Shown here: positions 26,875 through 35,830 of the stretch, in pieces | Layout: each line of letters opens with the position of its first letter | Numbering within the stretch: position 1 is the first letter of the stretch | Assembly: GCA_020851465.1 (NCBI GenBank) | Contig: JADZCR010000017.1 | Location: 206,485 to 270,484, forward strand | Source of the DNA: Phycisphaeraceae bacterium | Lineage (GTDB): Bacteria > Planctomycetota > Phycisphaerae > Phycisphaerales > Phycisphaeraceae | Length of the DNA: 64,000 bases | Direction of reading: 5' to 3' | The notes under the pieces: model-generated | What the model was told of the DNA's origin: nothing | Seen by the model: the letters and a program-made list of their open reading frames with translations, nothing else | The model's database searches: none | Position numbers and translations under genes: made by a program

Positions 26875-27068
26875 CATTTCACGGTAATTTTTTTGGATTT
26901 TGATATACTGGTTGATTCGCCTCGGACGTCCGCGTGGACGGCCAATAGAGGGCGAATTTTCATCATCAGGCATCCCCTTGGCGTGGATCGAGGGGGTGCG
27001 ACCCGGTGGTTCTCGATCGTGTTGGTCGGGCCGGGTATGGACCCAGATTAAAGGACTCTTTTTATCTC
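26875..27068 (+). promoter_or_regulatory. Leader and probable promoter region of rpsA
   Basis: 194-bp spacer between purQ and rpsA. TATACT at 26904-26909 within TTTTGATATACTGG is a reasonable -10; no good -35 at 17 bp is visible. Downstream, GTCC-GCGT-GGAC (about 26928-26939) could form a small hairpin in the transcript. E. coli S1 represses its own translation via its leader, so an RNA structure here is plausible, but nothing specific is seen. Confidence 0.3.
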
Positions 27069-28880
27069 ATGGTTGACAAGAACCTTATCGCCCAACTGGG
27101 CGTCGAAGACGTTGAAGCTGAACAGATGGTTGCCGCCGCGTATGGTCAGAAAGTCGCTGATGGTGACATGACCAGTCTCTTGGGCGAGCAGATCGAAGAC
27201 TACAAGTCCGGCAGCATTCTCAAAGGCAAGATCATCGGCCGGGCAGGGGATGCGTTCCTGGTCGAAATCGGCCTCAAGTCTGAAGGCATTCTCGAACGCA
27301 GCGAGTTCGATGCTCCCGATGACGTGGAAATCGGCGACACAGTAGAGATTCTGCTCGAAGACCTGGAGTCAGACACGGGGCAAATCTCCATCTCGAAGCG
27401 CAAAGCTGACCGCATCCGCGGTTGGGAACGCATCATTGAAAAGAACAAAGAGGGCGATGTCATTACCGGCCGCGTCATGCGGAAAATCAAAGGCGGTCTG
27501 CTGGTTGATATCGGCGTCCCGGTTTTTCTCCCGGCGTCGCAAGTGGACGTCCGCCGTCCCGGCGACATCGGCGAGTTCATCGGCACCGAGATTCGCGCCT
27601 CGATCCTCAAAATCGACACGGAGCGGCGCAATATCGTTATTTCCCGCCGCAAGCTCATTGAAGAGGAGCGAGGCGAACAGCGCAAGAAACTGCTCACAAC
27701 AATCAAGGAAGGCGATATCGTCAAAGGCACGGTCAAGAACATCGCCGACTTCGGCGCGTTTGTGGATCTGGGCGGTATCGACGGCCTGTTGCACATCACC
27801 GACATGTCGTGGGGCCGGGTCAATCATCCTTCCGACATGGTCAAGATCGATCAGCAGGTTGAGGTCAAGGTTCTCAACGTGGACCGCGACAAAGAGAAGA
27901 TTGCTCTTGGCCTGAAGCAGAAGGAAAGCAGCCCGTGGCACGACATTGAGAAGAAGTACCCGCCGAACACCCGCATCAAGGGCACGGTGACCAACATCAT
28001 GTCCTACGGTGCTTTTGTGAAGCTCGAAGAAGGTGTCGAGGGTCTGGTCCACATCTCCGAAATGTCGTGGACTCGCCGCATCAACCATCCGAGCGAAGTG
28101 GTCAGCATCGGCGAAGAGATCGAAGTCGTGGTCCTTGACTTCAACAAGGACAAGCAGGAAATCAGCCTCGGCATGAAACAGACCGAGGTCAACCCGTGGG
28201 AACTGGTGGCCGAGAAGTATCCGCCGGGTACAGTCGTCGAGGGCAAGGTGCGCAACCTCGCCAGCTACGGCGCGTTTGTCGAGATCGAGCCGGGTATCGA
28301 CGGTCTGTTGCACGTATCCGATTTGTCATGGACCAAGAAACTCACCCATCCGAATGAGCTGCTCAAGAAAGGTGAGACGATCAAGTGCGTGGTGCTTGAG
28401 GTGGATCGCGCCAAGCAGCGTGTGGCTCTGGGTCTCAAGCAGATGACCGAAGACCCGTGGCTCAATGCGATCCCCGCTCACTACCAGCCGGGCATGATCG
28501 TCCGAGGCAAGGTGACGAAGATCACCAACTTCGGCGTGTTTGTGGAGCTTGAGGACGATCTCGAAGGCTTGCTGCACATCTCCGAGCTGGCCGATCATAA
28601 AGTCGAGAATCCGCAGGATGTGGTGCAGCAGGATCAGGAAGTCGAGGTCAAGATTCTTCGCGTGGACCTCGATGAGCGAAAGATCGGCCTGTCCCTCAAA
28701 CGGGCACAGTGGACCAGCGACACGAGCAGCGATGATGCCGGCTCAGGCGGCAGCAGCAAGGGCGGCAAGAAGGGCGGCTCTGGCGGCTCAACCGGTGGGC
28801 TTGGCGGCGGCATGGATGACCATGGCGCGCTGGGTACGGATAAGATCACATTCGGCCCCGGTGGGACCAAAATGGGTTGA
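27069..28880 (+). CDS. rpsA: 30S ribosomal protein S1
   Basis: 603 residues from ATG 27069 (the frame continues upstream to 27006 with no family resemblance). Six S1/OB-fold repeats starting near residues 43, 127, 213, 299, 386 and 474. Repeats 3-6 carry the RNA-binding pattern (FGAFV-x-L ... G-x-x-GL-x-HISE/D), while 1 and 2 are the divergent ribosome-anchoring type. From about residue 550 a tail of Gly, Ser and Lys (GGSSKGGKKGGSGG) ends the protein; this is not in the E. coli S1. S1 recruits mRNAs with weak Shine-Dalgarno sequences to the 30S subunit. A strong terminator follows 60 bp after the stop. Confidence 0.95.
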   Translation: MVDKNLIAQLGVEDVEAEQMVAAAYGQKVADGDMTSLLGEQIEDYKSGSILKGKIIGRAGDAFLVEIGLKSEGILERSEFDAPDDVEIGDTVEILLEDLESDTGQISISKRKADRIRGWERIIEKNKEGDVITGRVMRKIKGGLLVDIGVPVFLPASQVDVRRPGDIGEFIGTEIRASILKIDTERRNIVISRRKLIEEERGEQRKKLLTTIKEGDIVKGTVKNIADFGAFVDLGGIDGLLHITDMSWGRVNHPSDMVKIDQQVEVKVLNVDRDKEKIALGLKQKESSPWHDIEKKYPPNTRIKGTVTNIMSYGAFVKLEEGVEGLVHISEMSWTRRINHPSEVVSIGEEIEVVVLDFNKDKQEISLGMKQTEVNPWELVAEKYPPGTVVEGKVRNLASYGAFVEIEPGIDGLLHVSDLSWTKKLTHPNELLKKGETIKCVVLEVDRAKQRVALGLKQMTEDPWLNAIPAHYQPGMIVRGKVTKITNFGVFVELEDDLEGLLHISELADHKVENPQDVVQQDQEVEVKILRVDLDERKIGLSLKRAQWTSDTSSDDAGSGGSSKGGKKGGSGGSTGGLGGGMDDHGALGTDKITFGPGGTKMG

Positions 28881-28939
28881 TCTCAACGGCTACCTTCTCG
28901 TGTGAAGGATAAGCCTGTGACCGAAAATCTGAAGACCTA

Positions 28940-28979
28940 CGAAAGCCCAGGCAGGACATGCCTGGGCTTTCGTCTTTCT
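28940..28979 (+). terminator. Rho-independent terminator after rpsA
   Basis: Perfect 14-bp inverted repeat, 28940-28953 with 28959-28972 (CGAAAGCCCAGGCA / TGCCTGGGCTTTCG), 5-nt loop GGACA, followed by TCTTTCT. It ends the rpsA transcript. Confidence 0.88.
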
Positions 28980-29099
28980 ACGGGGAATGTGTTATCCGAG
29001 CCAATTTCCGGGCAGGTATCAAGGAATGACGGCACTTATGCGTAATGATGGCTTCTCTATTCGCCCCAATTTAACGGGCATTTTGTAGAAAGAAGAGTC

Positions 29100-29640
29100 T
29101 TAGGAAGTAGAGAGCGGGTTTTTGCGGAGGATGGAGAGTGTCACGGAGTAGAGATTATCGCGTCGGTGGTTGAATCGGAACTCTGTTTCTTTGAGGTACA
29201 GGTAGAACGTAGGGCGAGGGACGTCGTTGAACTTGACGAGGCGACGCTTGGCGTAGCTCCAGAAGCTCTCGATGCCGTTGACGTGGGCGCGGGCCGGAGA
29301 CGAACTGGCTGTCGTTGTGTTCGACGCGCAGGTATTTCTGGTAGCCCACATCGACCAGGCCGTCGTAGCCGCGCCAGCCGTCGGAGTGGACGATCGAGTC
29401 GAGGCCGACATGCCCGCGGATGGCCTTTTGCAGGGTCTTTTTCTTACCATCGGGGACGATCTCGGTGTGGACGCAGCCGTTGCGTTTGAAAATGCCGAAC
29501 ACGATGGTCTTGCCACCGGCGCAGACGCAGGTAGATGTCGTTGGTGGAACGCACGCTCAGGCTCGTGAGCTCGGCGGTGTCGGTCGCCGTCAAGTCCATA
29601 GCGAAAACGCGGATTAGGCGGCGGAAAACTTTCACACTGA
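29100..29640 (-). mobile_element. Broken IS1595-family (ISSod11-type) transposase
   Basis: Three pieces of one transposase in three frames. At 29640-29555: VKVFRRLIRVFAMDLTATDT, the N-terminal helix-turn-helix block. Then directly GGKTIVFGIFKRNG and HSDGWRGYDGLV in another frame (about 29525-29290). After a second shift near 29295: AHVNGIESFWSYAKRRL, TFYLYLKETEFRFNHR, ending at 29100. The stretch that should join pieces one and two, including the first DDE Asp (normally in a VDESYFG-like motif), is missing: about 50-60 residues deleted. The element cannot be active by itself. Terminal inverted repeats were not identified, so the true ends are uncertain. It abuts a truncated H-X9-DG gene on the other strand. 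Confidence 0.82.
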
Positions 29641-29641
29641 T

Positions 29642-29881
29642 TCGGGATACCCGCCGTGGTTTCACTATCGCAGCGACTTTGTGAGCGTTTATGCTGACGT
29701 GGACAGCTACTACTACGGTAACGGCAGACCGCAATCGGTGCCCGGAGCAATTTCGGTGCTTCGCGCAGAAGCTCATCCGCAGGGGATGAACGTGGTGGCG
29801 CTGGACGGCAGCGGTCGATTTGAGATCGGCTTCAAAGACCTACCTCCGCCGGACATCGCAAGCAACTGGTACGTCAAGTAG
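29642..29881 (+). pseudogene. 3' fragment of an H-X9-DG prepilin-type (DUF1559-like) gene
   Basis: Open from about 29618 to a stop at 29881, reading DSGYPPWFHYRSDF, then a His followed nine residues later by Asp-Gly in HPQGMNVVALDG, and a C-terminus FKDLPPPDIASNWYVK. The H-X9-DG signature is typical of the C-terminal part of planctomycete pseudopilin-like proteins with an N-terminal methylation motif. No such N-terminus exists upstream: the frame runs into the IS1595 remnant. It is therefore the broken end of a gene interrupted or deleted by that element. Confidence 0.6.
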
Positions 29882-29929
29882 TCTCCAGCCGGAGTCAATG
29901 CGGTATCACACGGCTCGCGGTTGACGGAT

Positions 29930-31042
29930 TTACTTGCTTCTCTGGGCTTGATGTCTCAGGTAGTGGTCGGCCAGTGTGATCGCCATCATGGCCTCGGCCA
30001 TGGGTACGAATCGCGGCAGCAGACAGGGATCATGCCGCCCCTTGGTTGCGATGGTCGTCGATTTGCCGGTATTGGTCACCGTCGGCTGTTCACGCGGCAG
30101 AGAGCTTGTAGGCTTGACCGCGCAGCGAAGAATGATGGGCATCCCTGACGAGATGCCACCCAGCATTCCGCCGTGTCGATTAGTCCGTGTGTGGATCCGG
30201 GGGTTGTCTCGGTCGGGGGGGATGAAGGCATCGTTGTTTTCGCTGCCGCGCAGGGTTGCGACACCGAAACCGACACCGTATTCGACACCGAGCACCGCGG
30301 GCAGGCTGAACATAGCTTTCGCGAGGTCGGCCTTGAGCTTGTCAAATACCGGTTCACCCCAACCCGCCGGTACACCGGTAGCGACGATTTCCGCAATACC
30401 GCCAATCGAATCGAGTTCACCGCGCAGCTTTTCGATGAGCGCAACCATCGCATCGGCGATGGCAGGATCAGGACAGCGGACAATGTTGGACTCGACTTGC
30501 TCAAGAGAGACAGATGCGGGATCGGGAATATTCGCGATGAGCTGGCCGACTTGTTTGACGTAACCGACGATTTTCACACCTGCGGGAGAGATGTCAGTGA
30601 CGCCGGCAAGGATTTTTTTGGCGATTGCGCCTGCCGCGACTCGGGCGGTGGTTTCGCGGGCGGATGATCGCCCTCCGCCGCGGTAGTCTCGAAAGCCGTA
30701 CTTGGCGTCGAAGGTGTAGTCAGCGTGACCCGGACGGTATTTATCTTTGATGTCCGCGTAGTCTTTTGATCGTTGGTCTTTATTAGGGATGAAGATCGCG
30801 ATCGCGGTTCCGGTGGTTCGACCTTCAAAGACGCCAGCCAGAATTTGCGCGACATCGCTTTCGTCACGTTGGGTGGTGATCCTGGATTGTCCGGGTCGGC
30901 GGCGGTCCAGATCGGGTTGAATGTCTTTCTCGGACAGCTCGATACCGGGAGGCACGCCGTCGATGATAACGACATTACCGGCACCGTGGCTTTCACCGGC
31001 AGTCGTGACACGAAAGATTTGTCCGAAGGTATTACCCGCCAT
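29930..31042 (-). CDS. aroC: Chorismate synthase
   Basis: 370 residues. Starts [20 protein letters not shown] with the conserved GESHG; further blocks are [44 protein letters not shown] and the C-terminal KGRHDPC. It converts EPSP to chorismate with reduced FMN, the last step of the shikimate pathway. Located 97 bp after the processing protease gene on the same strand, possibly the end of the tig-clpX run. Confidence 0.97.
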   Translation of the reverse strand: MAGNTFGQIFRVTTAGESHGAGNVVIIDGVPPGIELSEKDIQPDLDRRRPGQSRITTQRDESDVAQILAGVFEGRTTGTAIAIFIPNKDQRSKDYADIKDKYRPGHADYTFDAKYGFRDYRGGGRSSARETTARVAAGAIAKKILAGVTDISPAGVKIVGYVKQVGQLIANIPDPASVSLEQVESNIVRCPDPAIADAMVALIEKLRGELDSIGGIAEIVATGVPAGWGEPVFDKLKADLAKAMFSLPAVLGVEYGVGFGVATLRGSENNDAFIPPDRDNPRIHTRTNRHGGMLGGISSGMPIILRCAVKPTSSLPREQPTVTNTGKSTTIATKGRHDPCLLPRFVPMAEAMMAITLADHYLRHQAQRSK

Positions 31043-31139
31043 GCGGAGGCGATTGTATCAACAGTCCCGACGTGGAATCTCCACGCGATCCATCGAGAGG
31101 GCACCCTCGACGATTTTTACGCGGACATTGAGCTGCTGA

Positions 31140-33446
31140 CTATTTCGCAGCATTCTGTGCCAGTGCGATATGGCGTGCCACCAGCCGGGTTTTCAGGACG
31201 AGCAGGCCCGCGCTGAGTTGAGGGTCCACGCCTTTTTCGAGAATGTCTGCGGCTTTGGGCGCAGGCTCTTTATTGGCGTCGGCTGCTGCCCCCGCAGCAG
31301 GGGGCGGGGCATTACCCGGAAGAACATCCACCTTCTGGCGGAACTCAATCGCCTTGGCTACCTCGTCGGCGGTGATTTCAACCTTCAGATCAGGCTCCAC
31401 TCCCCAGGTACGATCCTCCGGCTTGCGGTGAATGATTCGGCCCTGAGGTAGTTTGTAATACTGCGTCGTGAGCCTTAAATAGGCCTTGTCGTTGTCGATT
31501 TTGAAGACATCCTGCACGGAACCCTTGCCGAAGCTGCGCGTACCGACGATCAAGGCACGGTGATAGTCCTGAAGCGCACCGGACACGATCTCGCTGGCGC
31601 TGGCTGAGCCTCCATTGATCAGGACAACCACCGGAATGCGGCGTTTCCACGCCCGCTCAGGCCGAGCTTCAAACACGCTCGAACGGGTATCCGCCGGTCC
31701 GACCGTCGAAACGATCGTGCCTTCGGGAACAAAACGGTTGACGATCTCCACCGCTGAGCTGAGCAGGCCGCCGGGATTGAAACGCAGATCGAGAATCAGC
31801 GCATTGATTCCTGCATCTTTTTCCATCTGCTTGACCGCAGCGTCGAGGTCGCCCGCACTCTGGGGGATGAACTCTGACAGCCGCACATAACCGATCTTCT
31901 GATCGCGGTCGATGTAGTAATCCCACGATCCGTCTTGCTTGTGCTGCCAGCCTCGGATCGACTCGATGGGGATCTCCGCGCGGACGAGCTTGAACTGACG
32001 CAGCGCAGGCTCCTCGCCGCGCTGGATGCCAAGCGTCACGATGGTACCTTCTTCACCCGTGATCGTGCGAACTGCCTGGTCGATCGACCAGTCGGTCGTC
32101 GCTTCGCCGTTGACCTCGGCGATGATGTCGTTGGGCAGAATGCCTGCGCGATATGCCGGAGTATCCGCAAGCGGGCTGATCACGATCAGCCGATCGCGCT
32201 TGGTTTTATGGTCGAACTTCGATGCGATCTGGATACCGACGCCATAGAACTTGCCCTGGAGTGTGCGAGCAAAAGATTCGCGGCGATAAGGCCAGATGAC
32301 GAAAGAAAACTCATCGAGCGTATCCATCGCCCCTTCCGTCATTTCGTACACGATCACTTCTTCGGGCAGGTTGAGCGTTTCGGAGTTGATTCCAACCATC
32401 CGATCAATCAGGCCCAGTGCATCGAGGTAGGAGTACCCGGTGGCGTTGTCGATTTCAGTGATGACATCCGAAAAACGCTGGCGGAATTGAGCGACCTTGA
32501 CCTCGTCCTTCATGGCCGGAAAAGTCACGGCGATGGCTTTGGTATCGACGAGCGTGATCATGGCCTGGGCGGAACCCTTAAGCAGTTGCGCGTAGCCACG
32601 GCTGGAAACATGCTTTTTTCCTGCGTTACCGATGGTCTGCTTGAGCATCGGTAGTTCGACGGAAGCGAGTTTCTTTTCCCACGGCTCCTTGTCGAGCGGG
32701 CGAATCTCGTCATCTTTATTGCTGTCAGTGTTCTGTTTATTTTGTTTGTCCTTGATTTCCTCCGGCGTGGCGTTTTTCGCATCAAGGGCTTTCTGGGCTG
32801 CCTCTTCAGCTTCGCGATTTTTTTTCAGCCGTTCCGAACGCTCACGCAGCAGTCTTTCGAGTTCATCAGGGGCATAAGCGCGGAGGACGCGGAGATGATT
32901 GGCTGCGAGCTTGAGTTGCTTGTGATAGGTTGCGTAGTCGTCAAAAAGCTCGTCGAGCGAGCGGTACAAACTCAGAGCCTCGACCCAGTCGCCTTTTGCC
33001 TCTGACTCCTTCGCTGCGGCTTCGGTCCGCTTCAGAATTTCCGTAACCTTCTCATCCTTGAGGAATACGGGTTTGAGGTCTCCCGCCAGATCGCGAGCCA
33101 GCAGCGCGGTGAAGACCGCCTCTTCGAGTTGCCCCGCATCGGCCTGCCGCACCATTTTCTGATAGGCGTCGTTATAGGCTTTTCGTTGCTTATTGGCCTG
33201 TTCGGCGCGACTGGTCTGGAATCGCTCGATATCTTTAATCAGCGAATCAACGGTCGCGTCTTCCGGCGTCGTTCGCAGTGAAGTGAGCAGTCGATCAAAT
33301 TCCCCCGCATCCGCCAGCCGAGTCAGCTCGTCGGTTGAAATAAGGGGAGCGGCTTGCCGGTCATCCGCCAGGCCGGGTGTTGTCGGCGCAAGGAACAGGC
33401 CGACCATCAAGATGCACAGCAAAGCCCAGCGAATCATATAACCCAT
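31140..33446 (-). CDS. C-terminal processing peptidase (S41) with long N-terminal extension
   Basis: 768 residues; signal peptide (IRWALLCILMVGLFLAPTTPGLA). The C-terminal half is the S41/CtpA protease: PDZ domain (FYGVGIQIASK ... PAYRAGILPNDIIAEVNG), catalytic Ser in GGSASASEIVSG (about 617) and Lys in SFGKGSVQ (about 641). CtpA enzymes trim or degrade periplasmic proteins. The first ~320 residues are unlike E. coli Prc or CtpA: highly charged, helical, probably coiled coil with SERLKKNREAEEAAQKAL and a KDKQNKQNTDSNKDD linker. Part of a minus-strand run tig, SHOCT gene, clpX, this gene, aroC. Confidence 0.9.
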   Translation of the reverse strand: MGYMIRWALLCILMVGLFLAPTTPGLADDRQAAPLISTDELTRLADAGEFDRLLTSLRTTPEDATVDSLIKDIERFQTSRAEQANKQRKAYNDAYQKMVRQADAGQLEEAVFTALLARDLAGDLKPVFLKDEKVTEILKRTEAAAKESEAKGDWVEALSLYRSLDELFDDYATYHKQLKLAANHLRVLRAYAPDELERLLRERSERLKKNREAEEAAQKALDAKNATPEEIKDKQNKQNTDSNKDDEIRPLDKEPWEKKLASVELPMLKQTIGNAGKKHVSSRGYAQLLKGSAQAMITLVDTKAIAVTFPAMKDEVKVAQFRQRFSDVITEIDNATGYSYLDALGLIDRMVGINSETLNLPEEVIVYEMTEGAMDTLDEFSFVIWPYRRESFARTLQGKFYGVGIQIASKFDHKTKRDRLIVISPLADTPAYRAGILPNDIIAEVNGEATTDWSIDQAVRTITGEEGTIVTLGIQRGEEPALRQFKLVRAEIPIESIRGWQHKQDGSWDYYIDRDQKIGYVRLSEFIPQSAGDLDAAVKQMEKDAGINALILDLRFNPGGLLSSAVEIVNRFVPEGTIVSTVGPADTRSSVFEARPERAWKRRIPVVVLINGGSASASEIVSGALQDYHRALIVGTRSFGKGSVQDVFKIDNDKAYLRLTTQYYKLPQGRIIHRKPEDRTWGVEPDLKVEITADEVAKAIEFRQKVDVLPGNAPPPAAGAAADANKEPAPKAADILEKGVDPQLSAGLLVLKTRLVARHIALAQNAAK

Positions 33447-33673
33447 GAGTTTTTATCCGGTAAACATTCAGTTTAATCCAGCCGCGATGGCTGGAAAAAA
33501 CTGCGCATGTCATTCCAAATGTATCGGCTCACGAGGTGATTACTTCGTGAGCAGCACGAGAATATCGTAGGCGAGCCGGCTGCGGAATGCGATCTTTCTG
33601 CAAAGGCGGTCTGAGCAAAATCACGCCGTTTTCTCGGCCGTTGTGGACGCCAACCGGCCGAGTTCGTTGTGCG

Positions 33674-35044
33674 TTAAGCCGACTCTTTCTGAGGGACGCG
33701 GAGGTCCGCTAATCGCTTTCGGCCTTCAATGGCGGAAGCATCGATGACGTACTTGGTACCCTCGTTCTGCATCTCAGGCAGGTCGTACATCAGATCAAGC
33801 ATGACCTCTTCCATCACGCTGCGCAGAGCGCGAGCACCGGTGTCGCGTTTGAGCGCACGACGTGCCAGTTTCGACAGGGCGGCAGGGGTGAATTCCAGCT
33901 CCGCATTCTCCATGGAGAAGAATTGTTGATACTGGCGGACTAGCGCATTTTTCGGCTCGGTGAGGATCTGGATGAGGGTCTCCTCCGTGAGCGGCATCAG
34001 CGGGGTGCAGATCGGCAGGCGTCCGACCAGCTCAGGAATCATGCCGAACTCCGTGAGGTCCTCCGGCGTCACCTGCCGGAGCAGGTAGCCCTTATCCGTC
34101 GTCATGTCGTCCACCGACTGCTCGGAGGCGAACCCGATCGACTTGCGCCCAAGACGTCTGCGAATGATGTCCTCCAAGCCCACAAACGTACCGCCGCAGA
34201 TGAAGAGAATGTGCGTGGTGTCGATCTGGATGTATTGCTGTTCCGGGTGCTTGCGGCCGCCTTGAGGCGGGACATTCGCAAGCGTGCCTTCGAGCATTTT
34301 GAGCAATGCCTGCTGAACGCCTTCACCCGACACGTCACGGGTGATGCTGACGTTCTGCGAGGTCTTGCCGATCTTGTCGATCTCATCGATATAGATGATG
34401 CCGCGCTGGGCAGCTTCAAGATCATAGTCCGCGTTCTGGAGCAGCTTCAGCAGCAGGTTCTCGACGTCTTCGCCGACGTAACCAGCCTCGGTGAGCGTCG
34501 TTGCATCGCCGATGGCGAAGGGAACATTGAGAATTCGAGCGAGCGTCCGCGCCAGCAGCGTTTTGCCGCTACCCGTCGGGCCGATCATCAGGACGTTGGA
34601 CTTGTCGATCTCTACGGGTGAATCTTTGTCCGCCGCGGTCAGTCGCTTGTAGTGATTGTGTACGCTCACGGAAAGCGCGCGCTTCGCCAGGTCCTGACCA
34701 ATGACGTACTGATCGAGGAACTCTTTGATTTGCCGAGGAGAGGGAATCGTGCCGAAGCTGGGTCGGCCGGCGTGGACCCGACGACGTTCCTGTTTGAAAA
34801 TATTCTGGCACAGGTCGGTGCAGTTGGAGCAGATATAGACATCGTTTGGCCCTTCAACCATCGGGCCGACTTCGCGCGAGGTTTTTCCGCAGAAGGAACA
34901 GGTAGTGATGCGACGGCCTTTGAAGCCGTCCTGATCGGTAGGCGGAGTGCCTCCGCCGCCGGTGCCACCGCCTGTGGGAGGACCACCGCCGGGTCCGAGT
35001 TTCCCACCGCCACCCTTCCCGCCCGTACGTCCGGTAGTCGTCAT
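33674..35044 (-). CDS. clpX: ATP-dependent Clp protease ATP-binding subunit ClpX
   Basis: 456 residues. Preceded by a Gly/Pro-rich stretch of about 40 residues ([20 protein letters not shown]), then the zinc-binding domain [12 protein letters not shown] ... YICSNC, AAA+ Walker [12 protein letters not shown] (about residue 156), pore loop GYVGEDVE, Walker [12 protein letters not shown], and sensor regions. ClpX unfolds substrates and feeds them to ClpP. clpP is not beside it but at 50489, unlike the usual tig-clpP-clpX order. The Gly-rich N-terminus is absent from E. coli ClpX. Confidence 0.97.
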   Translation of the reverse strand: MTTTGRTGGKGGGGKLGPGGGPPTGGGTGGGGTPPTDQDGFKGRRITTCSFCGKTSREVGPMVEGPNDVYICSNCTDLCQNIFKQERRRVHAGRPSFGTIPSPRQIKEFLDQYVIGQDLAKRALSVSVHNHYKRLTAADKDSPVEIDKSNVLMIGPTGSGKTLLARTLARILNVPFAIGDATTLTEAGYVGEDVENLLLKLLQNADYDLEAAQRGIIYIDEIDKIGKTSQNVSITRDVSGEGVQQALLKMLEGTLANVPPQGGRKHPEQQYIQIDTTHILFICGGTFVGLEDIIRRRLGRKSIGFASEQSVDDMTTDKGYLLRQVTPEDLTEFGMIPELVGRLPICTPLMPLTEETLIQILTEPKNALVRQYQQFFSMENAELEFTPAALSKLARRALKRDTGARALRSVMEEVMLDLMYDLPEMQNEGTKYVIDASAIEGRKRLADLRVPQKESA

Positions 35045-35266
35045 TTCGTCTTTCCAAACCTCACTGACAGAGGAGCTCGATTTACGGGCTTTCCGCCGCG
35101 AGTTATGTACTGATGGTCCTGAAAGTTTGATCGTCTATCCAAAGCGCGATCTTAATCGTTCCGTAACATGCTGCGTGGCAGGAATCCATTTCTTCCGCGC
35201 GGCAACGCTACATCATATCGCACCCACCCTGGAAGGGAGGTCATTTCTCTCACAAAGAACCAAGAA

Positions 35267-35677
35267 TTATGCAGTCTGGTTATCGGATGCGTCGTTAACG
35301 TCGGTTTCTTCCATACCTTGAGCGCAATCCGTTTCCGGACCTGCCGGGGAAGCCGAATCAGCTTTTGGATTTGGCGAACGACGATTCATCGAGATGAGAT
35401 TGGCCGCGATCATGGCTGACTTCGCTCGTTCAAATTCCTCGTCCGAAATCTGGCCGGTGTCCCTCATCCGGCGAAGGTCCGCGAGACTGAACGGCACCGT
35501 GCCATCATTATCCGATTTCCCCATCAGCAATTTGCGAAGGGCAATACCCGCGACGATCAGGACGACCGCTCCGCCGACCAGCCACGCCAGCGCGATAAAT
35601 ATGGCTGCCGCATCTTTCGCGTGAGGCGATGCGGCCCCCTGAGCGATGAGGGAAAGAGAGAGAAGATTCACAGGCAC
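35267..35677 (-). CDS. Small membrane protein with SHOCT-like domain
   Basis: 136 residues from GTG 35677; a second GTG at 35671 is possible and no clear ribosome-binding site favours either. One transmembrane helix at about 24-47 (AIFIALAWLVGGAVVLIVAGIA), then FSLADLRRMRDTGQISDEEFERAK, the SHOCT short helical motif often found at the C-terminus of bacterial membrane proteins. The last 35 residues are acidic and probably disordered. Function unknown. It lies between tig and clpX on the same strand, the place usually taken by clpP. Confidence 0.7.
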   Translation of the reverse strand: MPVNLLSLSLIAQGAASPHAKDAAAIFIALAWLVGGAVVLIVAGIALRKLLMGKSDNDGTVPFSLADLRRMRDTGQISDEEFERAKSAMIAANLISMNRRSPNPKADSASPAGPETDCAQGMEETDVNDASDNQTA

Positions 35678-35830
35678 ATTTTAAGGTACGAAACAGGAGA
35701 TAGCTGCTTGATAAACGAAGGCGGGATGACTTACCTCCTTGCAGGCGGACCATCAGCAATGGCACAACCCGCTGCTGCCCAGCGTCTTCGCTATCGGATC
35801 CGGTTTCCAGGAATGTATCGGGGAAGGGGG

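Noticed and set aside
27369..28313. 314-codon minus-strand frame
   Set aside because: Antisense to the S1 repeats of rpsA, and it repeats with the same period as the S1 domains.
33477..33500. Hairpin CCAGCC ... GGCTGG after clpX as terminator
   Set aside because: The T-run is on the wrong side of the stem for the minus-strand transcript.
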